Source of the DNA: GCA-2737665 sp044344795
GTDB taxonomy: Bacteria; Bacteroidota; Bacteroidia; Palsa-965
NCBI GenBank assembly: GCA_044344795.1
Contig: JBIJCF010000011.1
Span: forward strand, 1 to 64,000
Direction of reading: 5' to 3'
Length of the DNA: 64,000 nt
In this document: positions 15,785-24,684 of the stretch, in pieces
Layout of the letters: each line of letters begins with the position of its first letter
Position numbering within the stretch: position 1 is the stretch's first letter
Notes under the pieces: model-generated
Database searches by the model: none
What the model saw: the letters and a program-made list of their open reading frames with translations, nothing else
What the model was told of the DNA's origin: nothing
Program-made: the position numbers and the translations under genes

Positions 15785-17029
15785 ATGAAAAGACATTTAC
15801 TTTTAGCGGCCTGCTTCACCTGGGCTGCGGTCCAGGGACAACAGGTTGAACGTTGTTCTACTCACGGCTATCAGCAACAAATTTTACAGGATTATCCGGA
15901 ATATCAATCCATAGTGGATGAGGGTAACGTGTATGCACAAGAGTACGCTCAGAACCATCCTTCAGGATATGCTCCGCGCGCAACTGTAGTGATCCCCGTT
16001 GTATTTCACGTTGTATATGCTAATGCTACTGAAAATATTTCAACTGCACGTTTGATGGAGCAACTTCAAGTGTTGAATGAAGATTACGGAAAGTATAACG
16101 CGGATGCCGGAAACGTTCCTACAGCATGGCAAAGTTTACACGCCAACACAGAAATTCAGTTTTGTTTGGCTCATAAAGATCCTTCCGGTAACTGGACAGA
16201 TGGTATCGAGCGCGTGACTACTACGGTATCCAGTTTTAGTACCAATGACAACGTAAAGTTTAGTGCGACAGGAGGTGCTAACGCTTGGCCCCGTGATCAA
16301 TACTTGAATATTTGGGTATGTGATTTGGGTTCAAGTCTATTGGGATATGCTGCCTTCCCGGGCGGCCCTGCAACTCGTGATGGTGTGGTGTTGCATTACC
16401 GTTATACCGGCAAAACAGGAGCATCTGCACCATTCAACAAAGGAAGAACCGCGACTCACGAAGTTGGACACTGGTTAGGATTGTACCATATTTGGGGAGA
16501 TGACGGAAGCTCTTGCAGCGGTACCGATCAGGTTGCTGATACTCCGAATCAGGCAAGTGAAAATTACGGATGCTTCACAGTTGGACAAGTGCGTACCGAT
16601 GCTTGTTCTGCAAATGCACCTGGCATAATGTGGATGAACTTCATGGATTACACGGATGACGCCTGCATGTACATGTTCACCACCGGGCAGAAAACTCGTA
16701 TGTGGAGTTATTTAAACAATCAACGTTTTGCTTTGCAAAGCTCACAGCAGTGTTTAGTAGGTATAGAAGATCAAACTATTGCCGCACAAATCAACTTGTT
16801 TCCTTCACCTAATGACGGACATTTCAATTTGCAATTCAATGGCTTGTTGTTGAATGAAGTGACGATAACAATAACTAATAGCGTGGGGCAAATTGTCGAA
16901 AAGCGTTATTACGATATCGTTCACGATACGCAGTTGTCGTTCAATATGTCCCAGCAACCGCAAGGTGTTTACCTCATTGACATCACAACCGCAAGTGAGC
17001 GTATTATTAAGAAAATGATCAAACAGTAA
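15785..17029 (+). CDS. Secreted M43 zinc metalloprotease, shorter paralogue, with T9SS sorting domain
   Basis: The signal peptide is residues 1-18. The catalytic domain is very similar to the preceding gene; the segments IPVVFHVVY, LNIWVCDLGSSLLGYA and TATHEVGHWL are shared. The zinc site is HEVGHWLGLYH, starting at His225, with the usual Gly. The Met-turn is NFMDYTDDACMYMF. At 414 residues it lacks the CARDB and jelly-roll modules of its neighbour and goes straight into a type A T9SS sorting domain (INLFPSPNDGHFNL to IIKKMIKQ). The pair looks like a tandem duplication in which one copy gained or lost accessory domains. Confidence 0.93.
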   Translation: MKRHLLLAACFTWAAVQGQQVERCSTHGYQQQILQDYPEYQSIVDEGNVYAQEYAQNHPSGYAPRATVVIPVVFHVVYANATENISTARLMEQLQVLNEDYGKYNADAGNVPTAWQSLHANTEIQFCLAHKDPSGNWTDGIERVTTTVSSFSTNDNVKFSATGGANAWPRDQYLNIWVCDLGSSLLGYAAFPGGPATRDGVVLHYRYTGKTGASAPFNKGRTATHEVGHWLGLYHIWGDDGSSCSGTDQVADTPNQASENYGCFTVGQVRTDACSANAPGIMWMNFMDYTDDACMYMFTTGQKTRMWSYLNNQRFALQSSQQCLVGIEDQTIAAQINLFPSPNDGHFNLQFNGLLLNEVTITITNSVGQIVEKRYYDIVHDTQLSFNMSQQPQGVYLIDITTASERIIKKMIKQ

Positions 17030-17049
17030 CCTGACCCTTAAACGTTTGA

Positions 17050-17081
17050 GCCGCCTGATTCAACTTTCAGGCGGCTTTTTT
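17050..17081 (+). terminator. Rho-independent terminator after the second M43 gene
   Basis: A perfect 9-bp GC-rich stem (17050-17058 with 17067-17075) with an 8-nt loop and six T at 17076-17081. Confidence 0.93.
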
Positions 17082-17126
17082 GTTTTCTTAATCCAGGCAT
17101 TGTCTGTTCCAAGACTTACGAAATAG

Positions 17127-17134
17127 TACCTTTG
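17127..17134 (+). promoter_or_regulatory. -7 box of mqnE
   Basis: TACCTTTG is a full match to TAnnTTTG. It ends 4 nt before the ATG at 17139, so the predicted transcript has almost no 5' leader. The -33 region is poor (TCTG at about 20 nt upstream). Confidence 0.55.
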
Positions 17135-17138
17135 CAAC

Positions 17139-18287
17139 ATGAATAATTCGGCACATTCTATTGTAGATCAATTACCGGCAGCACATCCGCTAAAGTCCAT
17201 TGCTCAAAAAGTTATCGCCAAACAACGTATTAGCCCTGATGAAGGGCTTAAACTTTACCAAATCGGCGAAGTTAGTTTACTTGGTGTTTTAGCTAATTAT
17301 ATACGTGAAGAAAGACACGGTGACAAAACATTCTTCAATCGCAATTTTCATATCGAACCTACTAACATTTGTGTTTTCGATTGTAAGTTCTGCTCCTATT
17401 CGCGAATGCTGAAACAGAAAGAAGGTCAGTGGGAATTGAGTGTGCAACAAATGTTAGATATCGTTCGCAAATACGATGGACAACCGGTAACGGAAGTGCA
17501 CGTGGTGGGTGGTGTTCATCCTAAAATGGATTTGAAATTTTTCGGTGAATTATTGAAAGGAATAAAGACTCTTCGTCCTGATATACATATCAAAGGATTT
17601 ACGGCTGTAGAATTGGAATACATGATTCGCAAAGCAAAGATGTCGTATCGCGAAGGATTGCAATTTTTAAAAGATCACGGCTTAAATTCATTACCGGGAG
17701 GAGGTGCGGAAATTTTTGATGAATCGATAAGAAAACAAATTGCAGAAGACAAGTGTACTTCTGAACAATGGTTGGAAATTCATGAAACGGCGCACCAACT
17801 TGGAATGGTATCTAATGCAACAATGTTGTATGGTCATATCGAATCGTTCGAACATCGTATTGATCACATGGAACGTTTGCGTCTTTTACAGGAACGTACC
17901 GGCGGATTCAACACGTTTATTCCATTGAAATTCCGCAATCATGACAATCAGATGTCGCATGTACCGGAAGTATCTGTAATTGAAGACATGCGCAATTATG
18001 CCATTTCCAGAATTTACATGGACAACTTCGCGCACGTTAAAGCTTACTGGCCAATGTTGGGAAGAACGAATGCTCAGCTTTCTCTTTCATTTGGTGTAGA
18101 CGATATCGACGGTACTATTGATGACAGTACTAAAATTTATTCCATGGCCGGATCAGAAGAACAAAATCCTGCTTTAACCACGCAGGAATTAGTAGACCTG
18201 ATTAAAGATGTTCGTCGATTTCCGGTGGAGCGTGATACGCTCTATAATGTAATTCACGACTACAGCAAAGAACCTGTAAGTGCATAA
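17139..18287 (+). CDS. mqnE: Aminofutalosine synthase MqnE
   Basis: A radical-SAM enzyme of the futalosine menaquinone pathway that joins 3-enolpyruvyl benzoate (or its derivative) to SAM-derived adenosine. The 4Fe-4S ligands are Cys78, Cys82 and Cys85 in NICVFDCKFC. Other family segments are EVHVVGGVHPKMD, LPGGGAEIFD and NTFIPLKFRN. The 382-residue length fits MqnE. The related cyclase MqnC has a similar core, but the HIEPTNICVFDCKFCSYSR context and the IPLKFRN segment favour MqnE. No other menaquinone gene is in the window. It overlaps the HAD gene by 8 nt. Confidence 0.88.
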   Translation: MNNSAHSIVDQLPAAHPLKSIAQKVIAKQRISPDEGLKLYQIGEVSLLGVLANYIREERHGDKTFFNRNFHIEPTNICVFDCKFCSYSRMLKQKEGQWELSVQQMLDIVRKYDGQPVTEVHVVGGVHPKMDLKFFGELLKGIKTLRPDIHIKGFTAVELEYMIRKAKMSYREGLQFLKDHGLNSLPGGGAEIFDESIRKQIAEDKCTSEQWLEIHETAHQLGMVSNATMLYGHIESFEHRIDHMERLRLLQERTGGFNTFIPLKFRNHDNQMSHVPEVSVIEDMRNYAISRIYMDNFAHVKAYWPMLGRTNAQLSLSFGVDDIDGTIDDSTKIYSMAGSEEQNPALTTQELVDLIKDVRRFPVERDTLYNVIHDYSKEPVSA

Positions 18288-18957
18288 CAACAATTCCATT
18301 CGCGCCGTAATATTTGATATGGACGGACTCCTTGTGGATTCTGAACCGTATTGGCGTGTAGCCGAAACCACAGTTTTCGGGCGTTTGAGCGTTGCTCCGA
18401 ACGAAGAAGAATTCGAAGCCATGATGGGCAATCGCATCCAGGAAGTGATTACCAAATGGCACAACAAATATCCCTGGGATAATTTCGATCTTACTGCAAC
18501 ACAAAACGAAATTATCAACGAGGTTGCTTCGCTGGTTATTGAAAATTCGAATCTGCTTCCGGGTGTAAAGAACACGTTGGAATTTTTTAAAGAGAAAAAT
18601 GTGCCGATGGTGGTTGCGTCATCTTCTCCCCTAATTTTAATTAAAAAGCTCCTAACGCATTATAACATAACTGACAATTTCAAAGGACTCTATTCTGCTG
18701 AATTCGAAATGCGTGGTAAGCCTGCTCCCGATGTTTTTCTTACCGCATCTAAAGAACTTGGCTTAGAACCTCAGCACTGTCTGGTATTTGAAGATTCATA
18801 TAACGGTGTTGTTGCTGCTAAAGCTGCAAAGATGAAATGTGTTGCTGTTCCTTCGCCGGAATATTTGCATCAGGAACGATTTGAAATTGCTGACCTAAAA
18901 TTGCCTTCTTTAAAAGAATGGGGCACCCAACATTGGGAATTTCTAACTTCATTATAA
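18280..18957 (+). CDS. HAD-family phosphatase (HxpB/YniC-like)
   Basis: The HAD motifs are all present: motif 1 FDMDGLLVDSEP with nucleophile Asp13 and general acid Asp15, motif 2 VVASSSP, motif 3 Lys in RGKPAPDVFL, and motif 4 VFEDSYNG. A helical cap lies between motifs 1 and 2. The 225 residues resemble sugar-phosphate phosphatases such as HxpB; the substrate cannot be predicted. It starts with GTG at 18280, overlapping the mqnE stop by 8 nt, so it is coupled to mqnE. Confidence 0.9.
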   Translation: MHNNNSIRAVIFDMDGLLVDSEPYWRVAETTVFGRLSVAPNEEEFEAMMGNRIQEVITKWHNKYPWDNFDLTATQNEIINEVASLVIENSNLLPGVKNTLEFFKEKNVPMVVASSSPLILIKKLLTHYNITDNFKGLYSAEFEMRGKPAPDVFLTASKELGLEPQHCLVFEDSYNGVVAAKAAKMKCVAVPSPEYLHQERFEIADLKLPSLKEWGTQHWEFLTSL

Positions 18958-18968
18958 CAATACTATGC

Positions 18969-18987
18969 CTCTGTGATTAATACAGAG
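18969..18987 (+). other. Short hairpin after the HAD gene
   Basis: CTCTGT (18969-18974) and ACAGAG (18982-18987) form a 6-bp stem with a 7-nt loop, 12 nt after the HAD stop. No T-tract follows, so a terminator role is uncertain. Confidence 0.3.
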
Positions 18988-19012
18988 TATTAATTACAAC
19001 AGATCGACATTG

Positions 19013-19720
19013 ATGTTATATTGTATTATCAATAACCCCATTTTCTATACAGTTAAACATTTTCCAATTGTACTAACTGCAGTTCCAGCTATAATATGTT
19101 TGGCTGCATTTAGCTCTCGTCATACTTAAACACTTTCTGCAGATCAGGAAAGTGTAAAAATTGGAAATCAAATTTGGATGGCCCGAAATCTGGACGTAAT
19201 AACATTTAGAAATGGCGATACCATACCTGAAGCGAAAACGCCGGAAGAATGGAACAAAGCGTTTCTTGAATGAAAACCCGCATGGTGTTATTTAAACAAC
19301 GACACGCAACACGGCAAACAATACGGTAAATTATACAACCGGTATGCGATGGGTGATATACGCGGTTTGACTCCTGAAAGTTGGACCATTCCCTCGTTGT
19401 ACGACTTTACCGATATGACTAAATTTTTAAAAGAAAAAACTGCAGGCACAAAGCTTAAGCACTATACAGGATGGCTTCCCAATGAAGGTAAAGATGAGAA
19501 CGGGAACAATAAATCGAACTTTGGCGCTTTACCCGCAGGATCGCGCAAATACGCAGGTGAGTTAGGCTTTGATGGTATTGCTACATACTTCTGGACTACC
19601 AGCGCACCATCTATGAGTTCCGCATGGACCGCAGCATTATTCAATCACAGTCCTAGGCTGAACGAAATGGTGTACAATTTTAGAGTTGGTTGTTCTGTGC
19701 GGTACACTGCAGCGAATTAA
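19013..19720 (+). pseudogene. Decayed FISUMP-domain secreted protein
   Basis: A single frame can be read from an ATG at 19013 to the TAA at 19718-19720 if two in-frame stops are ignored: TAA at 19127-19129 and TGA at 19271-19273. The first part encodes a hydrophobic signal-like segment (IVLTAVPAIICLAAF). The region after the first stop reads VKIGNQIWMARNLDV, after the second stop PAWCYLNND and YGKLYNRYAMGDIRGLTPESW, and the end reads YNFRVGCSVRY. These are the ordered landmarks of the Fibrobacter succinogenes major paralogous (FISUMP) domain. Only the 3' part (19349-19720) is still an open frame with an ATG. The absence of frameshifts suggests recent inactivation, but sequencing error or recoding should be excluded. 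Confidence 0.8.
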
Positions 19721-19753
19721 TCACTCTAGCACGATACATTCAGATTCTTGTAA

Positions 19754-20806
19754 TTATAATTCTTCCGTTTCGTGCGGACGAGAGACGGCGTAATTTCTCC
19801 ACTTCTCCAACAACGCTTGCATATCATCAGGCAACTCGCTGGTAAATTCTATCCACTCCCCTGTTGTAGGATGTTTGATGCCCAATGTTCTTGCATGTAA
19901 GGCTTGGCGCGGGCAGAGATCAAAACAGTTATCAATAAACTGTTTGTACTTCGTAAAACTTGTTCCTTTAACAATGCGATTACCACCGTAAGAAGAATCG
20001 TTAAACAACGGATGCCCGATAGATTTCATGTGAATACGAATCTGATGTGTGCGACCTGTTTCCAGTTTACATTCAATCAACGTGACATAGCCAAAACGTT
20101 CTATTACTTTCCAATGCGTTACAGCGTGTTTGCCATTATCACCATCGGGAAATACATCCATCACTTTTCTATCGCGTAAACTTCTGCCCACGTTACATGT
20201 AATTGTGCCTTCATCCTGATCAAAATCGCCCCACACAATGGCGTAATAGCGTCTGTCGTTCGTACGATCGTAAAATTGTTTAGCGAGATGAGCCAACGCA
20301 AATTCAGTTTTGGCAATTACCAATAACCCTGATGTGTCCTTATCAATTCTGTGTACCAATCCCGGACGATCATCGCCATTTTTATTGGGCAAATGTTCGA
20401 AGTGATATAACAATCCATTTACTAAAGTGCCCGTGAAGTTGTTGTATCCCGGATGTACGACAAGTCCCGGAGGCTTGTTGACAATCAACAGCGCATCATC
20501 TTCGTATGTGATATTTAACGGAATCGGTTCAGCTATTAATTCAAATACCTTCGGAGGATGCGGTAATAAAATCGCAATCACATCCTTGGGTTTTACTTTA
20601 TAGCTCGGCTTAACGGGCTTCTCGTTAACTACAATATTACCTGCATCAGCAGCCGCCTGAATCTTTGTTCTGGAAATACCGGACAACTTGTATTGCAGAT
20701 ACTTGTCTATACGCAACAAATCTTGGCCGGGATCAACGGTAAAACGGTGATGTTCGAAGAGTTCTTGCTCCGAATCTTTTTCAATCAAATCCGTTAAATC
20801 ATCCAT
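19754..20806 (-). CDS. rluD: RluD-type 23S rRNA pseudouridine synthase
   Basis: RluA-family synthase with an N-terminal S4 RNA-binding domain (about residues 30-85, RIDKYLQYKLSGISRTKIQ) and the catalytic motif HRIDKDTSG with Asp155. Further motifs are NKPPGLVVHPG and ETGRTHQIRIHM. The 350-residue length and S4 domain match RluD, which modifies helix 69 of 23S rRNA; the specificity is inferred from family. The ATG at 20806 has a -7 box (TACCTTCG) 4 nt upstream. Confidence 0.9.
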   Translation of the reverse strand: MDDLTDLIEKDSEQELFEHHRFTVDPGQDLLRIDKYLQYKLSGISRTKIQAAADAGNIVVNEKPVKPSYKVKPKDVIAILLPHPPKVFELIAEPIPLNITYEDDALLIVNKPPGLVVHPGYNNFTGTLVNGLLYHFEHLPNKNGDDRPGLVHRIDKDTSGLLVIAKTEFALAHLAKQFYDRTNDRRYYAIVWGDFDQDEGTITCNVGRSLRDRKVMDVFPDGDNGKHAVTHWKVIERFGYVTLIECKLETGRTHQIRIHMKSIGHPLFNDSSYGGNRIVKGTSFTKYKQFIDNCFDLCPRQALHARTLGIKHPTTGEWIEFTSELPDDMQALLEKWRNYAVSRPHETEEL

Positions 20807-20810
20807 GCCA

Positions 20811-20818
20811 CGAAGGTA
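20811..20818 (-). promoter_or_regulatory. Candidate -7 box of the rluD-type gene
   Basis: Reads TACCTTCG on the minus strand, one mismatch from TAnnTTTG, and ends 4 nt before the ATG at 20806. Confidence 0.4.
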
Positions 20819-20847
20819 ACTGTTTATTCATCTGCGTGATGAAACCT

Positions 20848-21714
20848 TTAATGCAAGATCCTACACTGTGGTAATAACGCCTGCAAACACCTTACATCAT
20901 ACGAATCAATAGGGTTCCCGCGTAAATCCAACACCTGCAATTGCGTCAGAAAACAAATATTGTGATGCACTTTTGTAATTGAGTTGTTGCGCAAGGAGAG
21001 AATTTTCAAACTTTTCATCTGCCAAATTGAAGAAGGAACAGTGGCTATGCTATTACTATCCAACCACAATTCTTCCATCACCGTGTGTTGCATAATTGCT
21101 TGCGGAATTGCTTTCCACTCGGACTTGTAAACGACTAACTTTTTCAATTCCGGATATTGAAAAACGGAATCCCAGCCGATAATTAAATGATTACGATACA
21201 ATTTCAATTCCTGCAATTCTTTTTGCGTGCCCGTCTCATTTAAAATGTGCATCGTGTCTTTGTTTCCGATAACACTTAACTGCAACAAGCGCGTCCAGCC
21301 GTTAAATGACAATGGCAACGTATCGAAATTGGTGCCCGAGAACTCCGCAAATTTCAACTGTCCCCACAGGGCTATCGAATCATTACACTGCGTTAATGGA
21401 ATATTAGCAGCGCTGAAATACACCAAACCGCTCAAGTATAAAAAAGGAGTCGGGACTTCTACCCACTCCTGATTATTCAAACGCAATGCGGTGAGATTAT
21501 TCAATTTATTCAACTTCTCTAATTGCTTCCGCTCTTTCAAAATATCAATGGCATTTAATTCCATTCGATAAACAACCTCCGGCTCTTTTAATGCGGTACG
21601 CAAATCGGTATAAACAGTTGAACCCGGCGGTGCTACACGTTCCCAAGGCGTTGCTTGTTGTGCAAACGAAACAAGGCTGCAAACAATGAAAAATGCGGTG
21701 AATAAATTTCTCAT
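20848..21714 (-). CDS. Secreted leucine-rich repeat protein
   Basis: A Sec signal (residues 1-19, ending SFAQ) is followed by several LRR units, for example LNKLNNLTALRLNNQEWVEV, MEELWLDSNSIATVPSSIWQ and LKILSLRNNSITKVHHNICF, then LQVLDLRGNPID. The 288-residue protein has no anchor or T9SS domain, so it may stay in the periplasm. LRRs usually bind proteins. It is the last gene of a four-gene coupled operon; its ATG overlaps the stop of the GH18 gene as ATGA. Confidence 0.85.
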   Translation of the reverse strand: MRNLFTAFFIVCSLVSFAQQATPWERVAPPGSTVYTDLRTALKEPEVVYRMELNAIDILKERKQLEKLNKLNNLTALRLNNQEWVEVPTPFLYLSGLVYFSAANIPLTQCNDSIALWGQLKFAEFSGTNFDTLPLSFNGWTRLLQLSVIGNKDTMHILNETGTQKELQELKLYRNHLIIGWDSVFQYPELKKLVVYKSEWKAIPQAIMQHTVMEELWLDSNSIATVPSSIWQMKSLKILSLRNNSITKVHHNICFLTQLQVLDLRGNPIDSYDVRCLQALLPQCRILH

Positions 21715-24683
21715 CGTTTAATTATTTCATGTGTGGTAGTGCCTTCTCCGGTGGTGAGCATCACCCAATACACTCCTGCTGCAAATGCAGAACAATCTAC
21801 TGTTAATCGGGAAGTTGCATATTGTTGCTCCAACACAACAGCTCCGGAAGCATTGTAGATGCGAACAACTGATACAGATGAAGTAGTCGTCGGTAATACG
21901 ATGTGCAACTCATTCACCACCGGTATCGGATATAATATCAATCCGGAATTGCTTTCATCCGATAATGAAGTGGACAATTCAGTGAATATTCCATCAGAAT
22001 ACAATGCTGCACTTCTTAAACCTGCTCCATTTACCGCACGATATCCGCCATAATACCATTGCAACGGACTTAAACTCAACGCAGCATTGGCCGCTGTATT
22101 CAATGTCGCGTTTTGCCACGCAACAACATCTGAATCGCCAACAGTGGTTGCAAAAGTATATTCGTAATACTGCACACCGGAATTCGGATCGTTAGCCGTA
22201 TTCCAAAATGCACTCAACTGATTTAAATTCGTTGTCGTATCTGCATCTGCAACATTTTCATCCGTCGGAATTCCCGACAACACCGGCGCGGTCCAATCCA
22301 CATTAACTAAAACAGAATCTACCGCAGACAAATTATTGGCGTTGTCTTTATTCAATGATCGAATAACGCCTGCACGTACTGCAGGTGCAGGATTCTGACT
22401 GCGCATATCACACGTGCTGCAATTGCCCACTTGAACTGTTGTTGTTTGATTGGTAAATCGTGATCGGTACACGCGGAGGTTATTGATTTGCCAAGTACAA
22501 TTACCACTTCGAAACGAAATGTATTTTCCATTCGCATACGGTGCAGGATCATTCCACTGACTCACAAATGCATTATTGATGTACACTTGAACAACGCCTG
22601 AAATTCTATCATAAATCACTTTATAGTCGTACCATGTATTAACAGCGAATGGAAATGAATCTTGTTGTTGCAATGTGAATACATCATTCACCACTTTATA
22701 ATATTGCAACGTGCCCTGATCTACTCTGAACCACACGAAATAGGAGTTTCCTCTATTTGGTAGTGAGCCGCTGTCGGAGGCAAAATGAAATCCTGCACGA
22801 CGGTTATTGCCTGTTCCACTTATTCTTCCTTGCCAGTGATACACATAACGATTCGACAAATTTTGACGCAACGGCGCATACAGGTTCGTATTGCCATTTA
22901 CTTCGTCATTTTGTTCCAACTGTTGTTGCCCATTAATGATCCATGCACCTGCGGTATTGCTCCATACCGGATGTATGGCTGTTGAATCAAAATCATCGTG
23001 AAAAAATCCTCGCTCCTGATTCGCACGCCAATTACTTCCGTTAAAATGCGCCACCTGATAAAAACCTTTTTCTACACCCGATGCATTATCAGCATCCGTA
23101 AACTGCGCACCAAAATTTTGCGTTTGCCAATTGCCGTTAACAGCAACCGTTGTCACAGGATTTAAATTATCTACCGCGCAACTCCAGTTCGCAGTAAAAC
23201 CGGGACGTGTAGTTGCATTGTCCGACTTGAAACGAATAGTTATCGCACCTTGAGTTGTGGTAACAGTTCCCGGCGAATTAGTTCCGGTATATGCACCAAT
23301 CAAAAGCGCGTTCGTACTACTTCCATCATATAACCATAACGTATCGTAATTCAATTCCACATCAAACTGCGCAAACTGTAACGTTACTGCGTAGGCATTA
23401 TCTGGTGCTATCGTGTAGGAATAATTTTCACGATCGTAATAGTTTCTTCCCGGTCCACCCATGTCCCAAATGGTACCCGTGCATGAAGTTGTTACACATG
23501 TAGTGAACTTGTCGCTAATCGCATTCCAATAATCGTTATAACCGTCATCGTAGCCCAACGCCCAAATACCGATTCCGCCTAGTCCGCGATAGTTCACCAC
23601 ATCAAATCGTGCACGCATGGCAGTTGCATCATCAATAAAACATTGGCGCCAATTGCCGTTTACCTGAAATGCATATTGCGATGAAAAACTATTCGGCTCC
23701 CAAGTTGGATTGACATAATTACCGGTTGAATTATTCCGCACAAAAGAATAAGTACGACTGGAATTGAACGCGCCTGTTGTGTTGGATGGAATGGCATTAC
23801 TGACCGTTTCCCATTCACGACCGTAATACGGCAAACCCATCAACAACTTATTGGACGGTAATCCTTGCGCCAGATAAAACGTTGTTGAACGCGACAACGA
23901 ATAATTATAATTCGTTTGAAAAGTGTACAACGGATCAGTCGGACCGGCAACCGTACTTCCCGACCAATAATAATCGTAACCCATGATGATGAAATAATCC
24001 ACATAAGGCATTAAACCCGGTATATCAAAAACATTACCCCAATCCACAGCCGGTAAAGCAACACTCACTTCTGAACCCGGAATAGCAGCATGCAGTTGAT
24101 TACAAAAGTTAATCATGAAATTGGTAAATGGAATACGATCGGAACTTACCATGCCTTCAAAGTCAATATTCACGCCTTTTCCGCCACGACTTTGCAATAA
24201 GCTGATCATGTTATTCGTGAATGTCGTTTGCGCTGAAGGTGTGTTCCAAAAGGTGGAATGACTCGTAAACAAAGACGCACAGATGTGAACATTCACACCA
24301 TTATTAATAGCCGCTGTAACAGCGCCACTAGTGCTCCAGGTAAAACTCGTGTTAGTATTATTTCCGGTGTTCGAACTTACTTCATAATCGAAATAACAGA
24401 AATCAGAAATTAAATCCCACTGGTAATTATTGTACACAGTGCCCATCCAATACGGATGCCAGCCATAAACGCGTTTCGTCAAGTTGCAATTTGCACCCCG
24501 CGTCGAATTCATTGCCTGAGGAAAAGCTTCCCCATGTTGATGACGAATCGTATCCCAACCGGCTTCTGTAACCGGCGTATAATTCGCATAACGACTTTTG
24601 TCTTCTTGTATAACCGACAACGTTTGCGCCAAAGAAACTCCTGCGCTAAACATCATCAATAACGGTACTACCAATGTTCTCAT
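21711..24683 (-). CDS. Multidomain GH18 chitinase-like protein with T9SS sorting domain
   Basis: The ATG at 24683 is chosen because it starts a signal peptide ending SLAQ and lies 1 nt after the upstream stop; a longer start at 24743 would overlap the amidase. The 990 residues contain a GH18 domain (about 70-420) whose motif reads KGVNIDFEG: catalytic Glu176 and Asp174 are present, but the first Asp of DxxDxDxE is Lys169 and the second is Asn172. A CUB-like module (about 425-520), a concanavalin-like lectin/laminin-G module (about 570-740), and a type A sorting domain (LILYPIPVVNELHI to HEIIKR) follow. It probably binds and cuts chitin-like or peptidoglycan glycans outside the cell. Confidence 0.88.
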   Translation of the reverse strand: MRTLVVPLLMMFSAGVSLAQTLSVIQEDKSRYANYTPVTEAGWDTIRHQHGEAFPQAMNSTRGANCNLTKRVYGWHPYWMGTVYNNYQWDLISDFCYFDYEVSSNTGNNTNTSFTWSTSGAVTAAINNGVNVHICASLFTSHSTFWNTPSAQTTFTNNMISLLQSRGGKGVNIDFEGMVSSDRIPFTNFMINFCNQLHAAIPGSEVSVALPAVDWGNVFDIPGLMPYVDYFIIMGYDYYWSGSTVAGPTDPLYTFQTNYNYSLSRSTTFYLAQGLPSNKLLMGLPYYGREWETVSNAIPSNTTGAFNSSRTYSFVRNNSTGNYVNPTWEPNSFSSQYAFQVNGNWRQCFIDDATAMRARFDVVNYRGLGGIGIWALGYDDGYNDYWNAISDKFTTCVTTSCTGTIWDMGGPGRNYYDRENYSYTIAPDNAYAVTLQFAQFDVELNYDTLWLYDGSSTNALLIGAYTGTNSPGTVTTTQGAITIRFKSDNATTRPGFTANWSCAVDNLNPVTTVAVNGNWQTQNFGAQFTDADNASGVEKGFYQVAHFNGSNWRANQERGFFHDDFDSTAIHPVWSNTAGAWIINGQQQLEQNDEVNGNTNLYAPLRQNLSNRYVYHWQGRISGTGNNRRAGFHFASDSGSLPNRGNSYFVWFRVDQGTLQYYKVVNDVFTLQQQDSFPFAVNTWYDYKVIYDRISGVVQVYINNAFVSQWNDPAPYANGKYISFRSGNCTWQINNLRVYRSRFTNQTTTVQVGNCSTCDMRSQNPAPAVRAGVIRSLNKDNANNLSAVDSVLVNVDWTAPVLSGIPTDENVADADTTTNLNQLSAFWNTANDPNSGVQYYEYTFATTVGDSDVVAWQNATLNTAANAALSLSPLQWYYGGYRAVNGAGLRSAALYSDGIFTELSTSLSDESNSGLILYPIPVVNELHIVLPTTTSSVSVVRIYNASGAVVLEQQYATSRLTVDCSAFAAGVYWVMLTTGEGTTTHEIIKR

Positions 24684-24684
24684 A

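Noticed and set aside
13484..17029. Tandem DNA repeat covering both M43 genes
   Set aside because: Similarity is at protein level in the catalytic domains; each gene has its own promoter and terminator, so it is an old gene duplication and not a recent DNA repeat.
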